Positions 1-12,200 of a stretch of 64,000 nucleotides of DNA are shown piece after piece; the first letter of the stretch is position 1; the number at the start of each line of letters is the position of its first letter. The translations under genes were made by a program, and so were the position numbers. Source of the DNA: Baylisascaris procyonis (taxonomy: Eukaryota; Nematoda; Chromadorea; Rhabditida; Ascarididae); the NCBI GenBank assembly GCA_037389465.1, contig JAZARR010000154.1, forward strand, positions 620,001 to 684,000. Reading direction: 5' to 3'. Below the pieces are notes generated by a model that saw nothing but the letters and a program-made list of their open reading frames with translations, ran no database searches and was not told the DNA's origin.

Positions 1-2864
1 GTGCTGAAATCAGAGGATCGGCGCTTTCTGAGTGAGAAATTCATCTAAAACGGTAAAATGTTATATGTGAACAAACGGCAATCGAGCACGTCATCGCAAA
101 ATTATGGAAGTGTGTTGACGATAAATGACAGCGAAATGTCATTTATTTCTTTTAGAGAATATAAAACGATTTCTCAAAATAATTCATAGATGATTGCTGA
201 GAGCTTCGTTAATATGAAAAGCGAATTATTGGAAAAAAGGATTGATTCTACTAATAAATGAACGACTTAAAAAAATCCCATCTAATTCAGAAAGATATAA
301 TACCCGAAGGATTTTTAAATGTTCAAACAAATCATCTACTGTAGAATAATGTAAATATACGAATTTGTGAGAGTACATTAAAAAATGCAAGTCGAATTAT
401 GATTTCACTTGAATGGAGGCGAAACGAGAAAGTGTTCAAACATGCGAATCAGGTGAATAAGAATAGATGCGTTTTTGAGGGAAATGTTGTGGTGTCAATT
501 GATTGCTTATAAGAGACAATTTTCATCAAAAGTATAGTTCTAGTTTTAAACATATAGCCGCAGGGCATTCTATATTGTTATAGAATGCCAAAAACAACTC
601 TACATTATTGTAGCAATTAAATAACCTCTAGAATTTTAAATAAAATTGTAATTGTAGATCAATTCCAAAAATAGAAGTAGATCATCTACCGTCAAAAGTA
701 TCGCACCATTCTGGAATTACGTGCTGTAGTTTAATGCTCTTTTCTAGTTTCATTTTCGAATAAAATAGGATAAACTTAATCGAAAATCGAAAGTTTATCA
801 GAAACACTCTTGTTATATATTTCTCGACAATTGAAAGGGAAAAATCCTCTTTTTCTGGCAATATGCCATCTTTCTTCTTATTATCACCAAATTCGTTTTT
901 TTTTGTATTTGTAATTATAAATGAGCTTTGATATTCATACCCATTCAAAGGTTCATGTCAATATCAAATATTCATATTGAAAATAGAGTAAACTATATTC
1001 TCATACACATAACAACTCAATGACATTAAATCCAAAGTTTCCTAAATTATTGCTCGAATTTTGACGTTTTGTCGCTGAATAAAACATGTGACGAGCCTGA
1101 TCGATGAAAAGTTTATTATAATGTCATTGCAAAATCATATTTGAACAGTAAAATATTCAGTTTAAAATTTAAATAAATTGAGCCTATTATTATGAGCTTT
1201 ATTAGGCGAAATATAAATTGTTGCTTCTTAGTGAATAATACAACACTTTGAAGTAATATTATGAAAGAAGTCAATGTACACGGTAGATATCATATGGATT
1301 AGTGATAATATATGCTTATCACAAGATTCAATGAATGCATTCAAGAAGCCGCATTCATTTAACAAGCTTACAAAATTACAAATAAGTTTATTTCATCAAG
1401 CACATTTAACTGAACACCATCTTCATCCATTAGTTTCAGCCAATGCGAGTATCCTTTGAGATTTCCTTTCGCTTCTTCCTCGTTTCCCTTCTCATCTGGT
1501 CCTCGTACATGACATTGAGTTTCGGAATAAAAACGTATCCAAATGCAATTGTTTTGATGGAGTTATCCACATTTTTTTCAAAGCAGCTGATTGGAAAGAG
1601 CTCGCTTCATTAGCCTCATTTAAAACGAAACAAGCTTCGTTAAATACTCACTGAGAAAATATTATTGATAGAGACCTGATTAGTGGTACTGTAATGTTAC
1701 ATGATCGCCGTCTATTTAAGGAGTCGCTTCATAACATAAGGATGTATTATTGCATAACTAAGCAAAATATATGCCTATTAATTGCAGTGTCTCCCCATTT
1801 GAGATCAGTAACAGAGATAATTTTTTTACTGCAAAGCTGCTCCGAACATTTTAGACTATTTATAGAATATCCATAACATAAATTAGACTAATATCCATAA
1901 ATATTCATTTGTTTCTGGCTTAGTGCCTATCACTAGGATAATGACTCGTTAATTATGATTGTTTCTCTTATACAGAGCGGTGCTGTTACTGGCTCTTAGT
2001 GGCAATTAAAATAATATGCTTATAATTTTTTAAAAACTCGAGCTTAACTCTTTAAATGAATTTAACTACTTGAATAATTTTTACAGTGCTCCTTGAATGA
2101 ATCTTCCATCATAATCGCTAAGCCATAAGCAATATGAGGTCATAAAGCGACTAGGAAGACATGCCGCCTAAACGTGATTGAGGATGAACGTTCCTTACAT
2201 CACGTCCATTGTCTATTCAACTTTTTTTGCCCCTTAAAAGTAAACACAATTTAATAGTAATCTCAACGTTTTTAAGACGATAAATGAAAAAAAAAACATT
2301 CGTGCTTGAAATTAACGTCAATTCAGTAATAAAATGGCGAATTGGCTATAAAATCTTCGACCTTATTTCTTTTCAGCGATATATTCATCAGTGCCGTTCA
2401 TTTCTTGATGCAATCATGAATCCATTATCGCTGAGAAGACATCCAAAATTGCACAATGTGTATTGCATCATAAATTTGCTGAACATTATCGCATAGCTTA
2501 TATTACCTTCCGTTGACTCACTTTAGAACACTATGCATTTGGAATACATCGCCTCCTTGTTGCACTTCTGATATCGGAGTATTGAGGAATGCTCAAAAAT
2601 GCTTCACTTTTATTGCTTTTCGCAATCTATCAGGATTCATAAGGGCCAACTTGCATTATTTGGTTAGAAATGTTTGACTTGAAATCAACAAAATATCACA
2701 ACTGAAATTAAAATTGATTCTTTCCTATAAAAATGTGCGTAGCATTCACAACTTTCGTTCTAGGAAATGTTTCAGTTTGCCATTGCTTATCTCTCCTACC
2801 CCCTCCCCCCCTCCCTCGCCCCAACACAGACATCACTGGCATCAGTTTCAGTCCACAAAGGATG

Positions 2865-2900
2865 AACATCCAGTGTTCCACATCAACATCCAGTGTTCCA
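2865..2900. repeat. Short direct duplication, 20-bp period
   Basis: The 16-bp word AACATCCAGTGTTCCA occurs at 2865-2880 and again at 2885-2900, giving a 20-bp period. A related ATTAATGCTT word follows twice within the next 40 bases. It looks like a simple local duplication in non-coding DNA. Confidence 0.8.
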
Positions 2901-4977
2901 TTAATGCTTTTCAACCATTAACCCATTAATGCTTATGTTGTCGATTTCATTAAGTCACCCACTTATTCACCTTTCATCCGAGTTGCTTTGATTTTCACAA
3001 TACTGCTACTCCCGCGTATGTCGAGGTAATTGATGCCTGTTCGCTCGGGCACTTCGCGGACGTTTTGCTTTCCTTTCTCTTTGTTTTCATATTCACCCAC
3101 ATTTTATGTCTTTTGCCCTTTTGACACCTTCAAATGAAAGCAGTAAAAACTGAGGTTGAAACTAAAAGAATAAAACTATTTTCTCTCCGTATACCCGACT
3201 ATGCCCCGTAAATTTTGCGACGGGGAGTTATAATGGTTTATAACGAATATCGACAGTTCGTATCGACGAGGAATATAGATTTGTATAGAAAGCAAGGATC
3301 GATCGGTACATGGTGATGTTTAAGTGGATGCGCAGGAAATCTTCTGTTCGATACTTTCAGCTCTCGATCGAGAACGAGCCAAATATTCGTGATATGGATT
3401 TTCTCGAAACTGCTCTGATGTATCCGTTGAGTTTTACATCATCCCAAAGCGAGATAGCGAGCTCAGAATATTTTTACTTAAATGAGGCCTATTTAGCGCT
3501 TTTCTATTATTTTTGAAGCATTTCAGCAATGTAAAATTCCATCATCAACGAAAAGGCTCTCTATTATACATAAATCATACTTTAGCTGCAGCCATGCTTC
3601 TACATTTTCTTGACCCATTTATTAATGCTTATGTTGTGAACGTTTTATAAATCATTCAAAAGGTTTTAGCTGGGCTGAGAAATCAGCTCATCCCTACAAT
3701 CTAATTTAGAAGCTAGAATTCCTTTGGTGCTAGCAAAATTTATCCAAGCCAAGAAAATGATTACTCGTTTTTACTTTTCAATCCATCAGGTCAATCGATT
3801 TTTCAAATATTAAAAAAATGAGACGATCGTATAATAATAAACTTTTCTGAATGACTCCTTACATAAATCTTCAAATAGAAAATCGTTTTTAGTTTATAGT
3901 CGGCTGGCAGTAGACGAAAACTGCTCTCATAAGTTCGTTAGCGCCTTTTCATACAGGAAATTATCAACTAGAACGAAGTTGCGAACACGAGATTATTTAC
4001 AATGGAAGCTGTACACTTCCTACTCCTCTTCCTCTTCCGCGAAAAGCAACTTTTTTGAACTTTTTCGCAATTTGAAAAGTAATAATATCAGATAGACAAA
4101 TAGAGGTACCCATATATAAAGGCTTGTAAATGCGCAATTTGGCAATAACTTGAAATTTTAGAAGTAGAGAGACAACTTGTATATGGTCATATGGGTTCTT
4201 TGAGTAAATTTCTATCATTCCAAAAAAAAATTCAGCGTTCATTGAGTCGTTTTAGCTCCGTTCATCGACTAAAAATGAAAGGAAATTGTTGCACTCATCT
4301 TCACGTATTCATTCCATTTGACGATTCCCTTGTGAATATGCTTCGATTCAAATGCAAATACTTCACTCACTATCGCCCATTAAAAGGATGCAAAGCTTTT
4401 ATGAAATAGGGCTGATGACAATGCAGTTGAGCTATAAATGAATTAACACACAAAAGTATAGACGAAAAGCTCAGCAACAAACTTTGTGGACTGATGGATT
4501 TTTTGTTTTTTGTTGTTTTTTGTTTTTTTTTTGCAGATTTGTTTGTGCACTCGATTGTTTCCTTAGCCAATCGCTTGACTCTCAAATCTGATATATGATT
4601 TAAATTTGATGTATTCTATGATTTGTAGTCCACATACTATGCGGTATACATAAAGTCATTTGAGTACAAATGGCCTTATGAAACCGAATTTGATGTCCTA
4701 CATAGTCCCTTCTTCCATTTGATATTTGGAAAATTTCGCGATCCACGATTTATGACTAAAATTTATAGTCTAACATTTCCTGAATCTATAATTATCTTCC
4801 TATCTTTGTGTCACCAACTATTAATGATTTCATCAACCGTTGATGATCTCATAAACTATTTTACGGCAATCGTAATTTGGCTTTTTATACACTTAATTAA
4901 GCGACAACAAAGAGCCCTCTGGCACATAAAAAGATAAGCAAACCACTACCGTCCATCGCCTAAGAAATGGCTTTCAG

Positions 4978-5908
4978 TTGCCCTTAGTTAAAATCGCTAC
5001 ATTCAAGCCTCTCGCAACACGAGTTCGATGCGGACGAAATAAATTATCAGAGCAACGGTACGAAAGCAAAGAACAGCTGAATTTCATCGTTCAGCAAGGT
5101 CCTTCGCAGAGTGACCAGATCAAGACACTCATTCTTTGGATAGGAAAAGGTTTTTATCTGCCAACAGATCAGCACTTCTATGAAGCTCATCTCAATGGCT
5201 CTACTTCGCTTAGTCATGTCTATGTGGCGCACTCACAGACAACCACTGATAAAAACCCGAACGCTTCGGGTGCGATTGTCGAGGCAGTTCATTCTAAATG
5301 AAGACTAGTCTTGTACGAAAAATTTTTATATACAGAATTCGCAGTCTTTAAAATGGGTATACCTTGCAAAGAGATGTTAATTAATACAGAGAAAATCAAA
5401 CGAGATTTGAACTTTGCAGCGTGAGCCCTCCCTATCCGACCAACCCTGATCGTATTTAAGAAAGCGGAGAATAAGTCTGCACTTCCTAGAAAATTCTAAT
5501 TGGAACCCGAGCAATGCTTAGGCATTTCAAAAATTCTGTATTTTACACACGTTTGCAAGATATGTTGGGGCAACACCATGTCCACATGTGGCTATATCTG
5601 TTTGCCTACCTTGTACGTTCAACTCGTGACCTGCAGAATGCAGAGCTACGAAATTTGATGGATATATGCGCCGCCTCACTGAGCGACATTCCTTCATTTT
5701 TGAGCACTGATTTTCGAAATGAGTTATTTCGCAGGTGATGTAGAGGAATGGAGCATTCAACGGAGCCAAAAAATTGAACCCACTTTGTAACCGATGCAGC
5801 AAAATATCTACTCGCTCCCACGAGCAACTCAAAAAGTAATGGGACGATGGACAAGTGGCACAGATCTGAAAACCTAGCTGAAGAGTTGTGGAATAAGCGC
5901 TGCATCAT
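4978..5908. other. Island of overlapping open frames, unidentified
   Basis: A plus-strand frame of 107 codons (4978-5301) starts directly after a TTTCAG acceptor-like site and begins with TTG, not ATG. A second plus frame (5514-5738) and two minus frames (5527-5832 and 5606-5908) overlap one another. Local base composition is less AT-rich than the surroundings, which alone lengthens open frames. I recognise no domain in any of these translations. The block could be a decayed mobile element, an exon of an unknown gene, or chance. I do not call a protein here. Confidence 0.2.
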
Positions 5909-7791
5909 TCTCGTTGGAACTCTCTAGATAAATAGGAAATACATTGCTGAGGAAGTGAAAACTACATGTGATATGTAGCTCTATTCGAGTAAATTTTCTT
6001 TCACAGATCTCTCTCAAATCCTGCAATAATTGAACAATGGCACGTACCACACGAGAAACTTTACTTATCTGCTCAGTTTTCTGCGGCAACAATCACTTCT
6101 TCTAACGATCCCCAGAATAGGCCGATCATAAATTTCTGCTATGAAAAGATAAATAAAGGCGGACACTTAATAGGTTAAAAGATAGGGATATATCGAATGA
6201 AGTTCTATAGGTTGGTCGATACAGCAGCGATAAATGGTCATACAATACCTCACCACAATTTCTACAATAGAACATACGTTTAGGTGCGAAAACTAGCTAT
6301 GTAACTAATAATACTATCAACTGGAGCAGAGAATGACTAAGAAAAGGCTGAATAAAGCTGCAGAAATTTTTGGGGGCAAGATATCACAAGTTTCCTATGC
6401 CAATGAAACTTGTGGCAGTAAAGAACAGTGCCACCTGTATTCCCGAAAGGCATACTCACATATCCAAAAATAAAAACCCACTAAAAGCACAATTATGAGA
6501 AGCACAACAAGAGGATGAAGAAAACACTCCGAAGAATGCGGCGACTGACAATTGCAATATTGGAATGCGAATTGCGATTATTTCGCTAATGATGTTTATA
6601 GTCAGTGAAACTCGCCTATGTATGATATATTAGAGAAAGGCACTTCTGGACGCCAAATGTGGTTACTTCCTGAAGGTGTTCCCACTCCCCCCTCCCTATT
6701 CGAGTCACAGTTTCCTTGCGTGCATGCTTGCGTACTACAAAAAATACCTTTGTACTGCATGAGTTAATCAGCCTAGGCGCTTAAACTATTTGCGTTTTTG
6801 TGACTGTTGTTGGAAACAAACTCAATGGTTTATTTTGCTAATAAATATTTATGGTTCCTTATGCCATCCATAAACATTCCTCCATCTAGAGATCTGAGGC
6901 ACTCATCCCAACATATTCAAGTGTCTTTTTGGTTCCATGAAAAGGCAATTCCTAAGCCATAATTCCATGGAGATGGTGCCGCAAAAGATAGGCTTCATAC
7001 CGCTAAATATCGAACATCGAGTAACCAAGAAGGCATCTATTAAAATATCACCTTATCAACATTCTTATCAAGCAAACGCTACCTTTTTAAGAAATAGAAG
7101 CACCGAACTCTTTCAATTTGTAAATATACTTTAATTTTTTAATATATTTTAATCGCATTTATTCACAGCAAATTCAACAGAAACAAAAAACCCAACATGT
7201 CATCAGCAAACGTAAAAAAAAAAAAAAAACTATAAAGCACAATATCGTACCAACAGAAACATTACAAAATTCGGTATGATTGACACAAAGATCTAGATGT
7301 TCGCATAAAATTTTCGTTTCAGTAGTACACGCCGATGCATTAGCACACTAATCGTACTATGGGTTTAACCATATGCCGGAATGAACGTTTTGCAATAGAA
7401 CCTCGTGAAAACTTATGCCGTAGGCGTTTTGTCAACGAATGTCCTACCTGTAAAGCGAATGATGAAAACTGATGGTGAATACATGACCCAGATATTCTTC
7501 TCAACGAATAACCATCTAAGCATGAATCTATCGAAGAAATTTAATCAATATGCTTTTACTACTTCTCACGCAATATTATTCACCTAGAAACATTCGCAGA
7601 AGAGTATAGTTGAAGCAACTCTATTGTAGCGTTTTTGGAGTTGGACTTTATCTCAGATGAAAAAAAAAAACTTAAGAGCAATACTGTGGGGTGGCTATTT
7701 TCAAAAGAACAATACTGTTGCGTCTTTTTTGATAAATTCGTTTCATAAACAATTATTTCATTAAAAGTCACTCGACAAATAGTTGAAAATT

Positions 7792-8909
7792 TTAGGCTTG
7801 TCCATCTTCTTCTCGGAGTGATCCGCTGCCGACGCTAAAGCTTTCTACTCAGCTGACCGAGTAAGTGTCTTCATAAGATAGTTTCATAAGAAGCAATTGT
7901 GCTATAGAGTAGTACTAAATTTTCGAATCAGAAAAGAGCCAACTAGATTACATTTTTAAAAATGGTGATCAAAAAAATAGCACTTGGCCACACACCCTTG
8001 ATTTATGAAGATATAAAAGAAAAATGAAACTTGAGAAAAGAGTACTGACCACAGCTTCAACCTCTCGTTTATATCGCATTGCAACATCCACAACGTTCAA
8101 TGCCTCTTCCTCCAACTCTTCTCTATCGAGTAATGAAAGATCGGTGCTGAAATCAAATTCATTAAAAAAAACTTTAGTAACTATTATATATTCGCAGACT
8201 TCGGAACATCTAAAAATTATTTCAAAACACCTTCATTTTCGAAGCTGTCTTAAGACGGAAAAACTAAAAGGCAATGATTGTCTTCAGAATCCTCCATACG
8301 CACCGAGAAATGCTTGATTCTTCATAAACATCCAAGCTGGGCGAAGCAGGAAAATTAGTACGCTTTGATTTCTCGAGTCTTTCTTAACTACTCGTCGTAT
8401 GTCAACTTGCTATCTCCTTGGTCTTTCTCGCGTTCACGAATAGATGCTCATGTCTCCCTTCCGGCAATGATCATACTTCTCGCCACAACAGTTCAAATAC
8501 AATGAAAATGGAGCCATTTTTGAAGACCACAGCTCAAATCCATCAGACTAGGTTATTCCAACAGGAGCAAGGGAAATATTTTATCTCTCGATGAACTTTC
8601 TATATCAGCCACTTTAATCCATAATGCATCCCGGTCATCTCTAATAGAATTGGGACAATCCAAATTAATAAAAATTTAAAGTAAATATTTAGTTACTTAG
8701 AAGTAAACTGATCCGAGCTTGACTTAGCAAAACAAACTAGCATTTCTTTTTCGCTTCGAACACCACATTGGTCTTGTGAAGTGTTCTTCCAAATCGCAAA
8801 TTCCTCATCTTTGCAGAGATTCTTTAATACTACAATTTGGTTGAGATCTGCTATTTGACTTACGTCCTCCCTTAGATATCATAATTCGTCTTGTGGTCTT
8901 CTCGCACAT
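7792..8909 (-). CDS. Unrecognised small gene, likely downstream in an operon with MRPL44
   Basis: Spliced model read by eye. Exon 8909-8864 starts MCEKTTRR. Exon 8808-8709 contains EEFAIWKN and CGVRSEKEML. Then a short and least certain exon at 8640-8613, exon 8547-8438 (FELWSSKMAPFSLYL, CGEKYDHC), exon 8146 to about 8046 (acidic, helix-like, DREELEEEALNVVDVAM), and a terminal exon from about 7844 to 7792 ending SLREEDGQA. Exon phases are compatible across each junction except that the donors at 8613 and 8046 are weak. The product would be roughly 150-160 aa, with several Cys residues, a charged helical segment and a serine-rich tail; I do not recognise the family. The start lies 57 nt after an acceptor-like TTGGTTAG, and the gene lies about 330 bp downstream of the MRPL44 stop on the same strand. 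Real coding seems likely, but exact exon edges are not secure. Confidence 0.4.
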
Positions 8910-8965
8910 TTTCGTTTTTTTTTTCCAAATTCTCTCTTCCTTTTTTATTCGTCACTACGATTTGC

Positions 8966-8968
8966 CCT
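8966..8968 (-). promoter_or_regulatory. Candidate trans-splice acceptor for the downstream gene
   Basis: On the minus strand a pyrimidine-rich stretch ends in TTGGTTAG at 8967, followed by a 57-nt leader and the ATG at 8909. It lies about 145 bp beyond the MRPL44 poly(A) signal. In nematode operons a spliced-leader acceptor usually sits about 100 bp after the upstream poly(A) site. The function is inferred. Confidence 0.35.
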
Positions 8969-9111
8969 AACCAAGGGAGAGCGATTTAAGGCTCTCATCA
9001 ATTAAGAAGGGATGAAAAATGTGAACTCATATGTGCCCTACACCATTAAAATGGTATGTGATTCAGCTTTGCCGTCTTCGTAGAAACTCTCATTATTAGG
9101 ACTCTAGACCA

Positions 9112-9117
9112 TTTATT
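9112..9117 (-). terminator. Poly(A) signal AATAAA of MRPL44
   Basis: The minus strand reads GCAATAAATGG 121 bp after the MRPL44 stop codon. This is the first canonical AATAAA downstream of the gene and gives a 3' UTR of roughly 140 nt. Confidence 0.55.
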
Positions 9118-9237
9118 GCAATAAAATCAACTCCTTACTATAAGCGAAAACATCGAGTAAAATGAGCGCATACAGACTTACATTTCCATCGATCGCGATT
9201 GTTAGGTCCTTCTGGTGCAAATGTAGTCTATAACTCC

Positions 9238-12200
9238 TCAAAAGCCGTAAGCAATATAAAACAATTTTAAAAAATAAGCATGCCTTTCACTGCATATCTC
9301 CTTCAGTGAAACATTTGGTTTCTGGTACTGTGTGAAATCGATGGCGTGTGCCCGTGATCCAAACGGTAGGGCATGATCAGCAGTGGCACCCCATGCTCGC
9401 AAGAGGGATTCCCTTGCCGCCATATCCACCGCTATCGATAGACTCTCACCGGCACCTATATGAATATTCTTTTGTAAGCTTTTATAACATCCATATTTCA
9501 AACAACTCATTTACCGGATGGCCTATAAACAATCAACAGTTCTAACTCAAATATACACTGGCCATTTTATCGAAAATCATTTCACCAAGATCCAAGAGGA
9601 AATTTTTCAAACATTTTTGTACAAGAAAATATAGCAACCGGGTTTGGAATGAGTTAAGCACAGCCCCACTTCGGCAATGATATGATCTAAATTGAATATT
9701 CATTGAAGTCTACTTCATTTCCTAACTGAGCGTCGAAATGGAACTAACTTTCGATTTAATATGATTTCATAGCTACTATTCTCTTGCCGTCTCCTATAGA
9801 CGAAACCTTAAAGGTAGTAATAATTTTTGAAGAGAAACAAAACTGTATAGGGGCATTTGAAGAGACCAACGGGCTACTTTTTGACATATGGCAACTGTTG
9901 AAAAGAATAACAGTTCATATATTATTGCACTAGGAAAATCTCTGGAACAGCTACAATTCATTTATTCTCCAAGTAGTGACTTACATTTCCCGACAAGTTG
10001 CTCGTCTGCATATATACCGACCAGGTAAATCGGTTCAGCACTAACAACACCCGCCGATCGTAGCAATCTTGGCTCAACACGTTCGTAGCCTTTCGCATGA
10101 AGAATATCAGTAAGTACGGCAAGCGGGTCACGAAGAGGATATACATCCATAAAATCTACATCCAACAATTGTGCAATCACAACACTCACAATCAACGATT
10201 CCGCCCTGAAGATATCACCATTAAATGAACTACCGTATTCATTGATCATAACGACATCTGCATCATTCAAAGACACGACATCCAATGAGCAGCAGTTCAT
10301 TTATTTATTATGCATTTGAAGCATTGATCTTGTTCTGTCTTCCACGATAATTTCACAACTGATTTCAACTCCCTGATGGCTCAGATACAAGTAGTCGCTA
10401 TATTCGTTCTTGCATCCTGCTCACCAACCCGATATCAAAGGAAGCCATTTACGTCACACATTTAATAGCTTCAGATCACTGCACAACAACCGCACCTTAA
10501 ACAGCAACGAAACAGTAACAACATATCAGTTTCAAACGGTATTATAGATAACTTCAACAGTGTGAAAGTATACCTTTGACGCTCCATAACTGCAAGAAGA
10601 GCTTTAAAAGAATCCGAGAGAGATTTATACGATGGTGGAAACTCGGCGGTACGAATAAGGCAATTAAATCCGAGGTGAGTGCCTAATGATGCGAGTAGCT
10701 CATCAGTACTCAACTCGTTAGCTATCGCTCTGATCAACTCTTCAGGTGCATTTGGCAATGAATACCGCAAATATCCGCATAACACATTCCACAGTAGACG
10801 GCCGCCTGAAACATCCTTCAGATTGCTCACAATTCAAAATGCGCTATAAATTAATAAAACAAATATGAACGTCCTATAAATACAATATAAATATGACGAA
10901 TAAATAAACGAATAAATAAAAGAAATATAAATAAATAAACATAAATAAAAATAAACAAATATAACGTCAAAGTTAGTCGTTTCCAACTCAACAATTCCCA
11001 TTCTATAATATGTGAACTTTAAACGATTTTTATTACTTACAAGAAAAACCTTTCTTCAATACCATTCAAAATCACAAAAGAAATGAAGAAATATTACAAC
11101 TGTTTAAGTTAACCAAAATTCTACAGTCATTAGTGTGTAATTAATCATTGTAAAATTGCGTACAATCATATAACCAATAATTATACAATCTTTTATGCCT
11201 AAAGAACTATAGCAATACAAAACATTCATCACATGGTATTATCAGGTGACATTAAGTAAGCTCAGAGGTAAAAGGTGTGTGAAATAGATAGGAAATTGAG
11301 AGGGATAAACTGAAAAAAGGGGAGAGGAGGGGAAGGAGAGGGGGGAGGGGAGGAGCAGGAAGGGAGGGGGAAGAAATAAATCAAATTGAGCAAAACCATC
11401 TGCACGAGAAACAAATCGATAGCAGGCAGGGTAGAAACTCGATTTCAGCCAGAGATAGGTGAAATTCTTGAGTTTTAGTAAACTTCGGTAATAAAACGAG
11501 TACAAAGTTCTCTTCTTTGCGTTAGTGTGTAATAGAATAAACGAATATGCACATCGTATTATATAGATTTGTGCTTATAATCTCTGTTTCTTAAACAATG
11601 CTAAAGAGGTATTGTTTCCAACGAAAGGTGGAGCATTTCCACGACTGTTCCCACCCTCTCCTTAAACTCAACCTCTCTTCTCCCTCTCTCCTCCCTTTCT
11701 CCACCCTCTCCCCATCCCCTTTGCCATCAAAGAAAGCCTGTGACTTTCTCATGTGAGAAAGGAAATCAAAAAGATGACATACCCCTCACTTCCACCGTAT
11801 GAAATTTCTCCATCAACGCAATAAACCTAACCGAGGGGGATGAGTTCTGAATTGCTTTGGGTGGATGTGACTTGATCTTCTTTGCTGGGTTGTGCTCCAG
11901 ACGAATCAGCTGCAACGTCTGCTCTCGAGAAGAATGACTCTGTGGTAAGTGCACGTACAAGTTGATCGCTGTTGATCGTTGGTGATCCGATACGATGACC
12001 AAATGCAAACAGTTCTGCTCCATAATTCCTTAATATATTCCATCCGATTAAGAAATAAATCGATCTGCTTGGATGTTATTTCAAATTTACATTGACCACC
12101 TTCATTCATTGTTTATGCAAGAATTACATTAGGCAAAACCTTACGAAACGAGTTTTCTTTATCCGTCAAGCCATTTTTCTGAAACGTTCACTAATCAACG

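Larger units (their letters stand above)
1..7791. other. Region without a supported gene
   Basis: I see no recognisable gene here. The sequence is AT-rich and stop-dense in all frames except an island at about 4.98-5.91 kb, described separately. At the extreme left edge the minus strand reads as a pyrimidine-rich splice-acceptor-like site (TTTCAG followed by CAC), so an exon of a minus-strand gene could begin at base 3 and lie outside the window; this is only a motif match. A pyrimidine tract lies near 2795-2822, and a 20-bp direct duplication at 2865-2900. A 17-bp word (ATTAATGCTTATGTTGT) occurs at 2925-2941 and again at 3621-3637. Confidence 0.4.
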
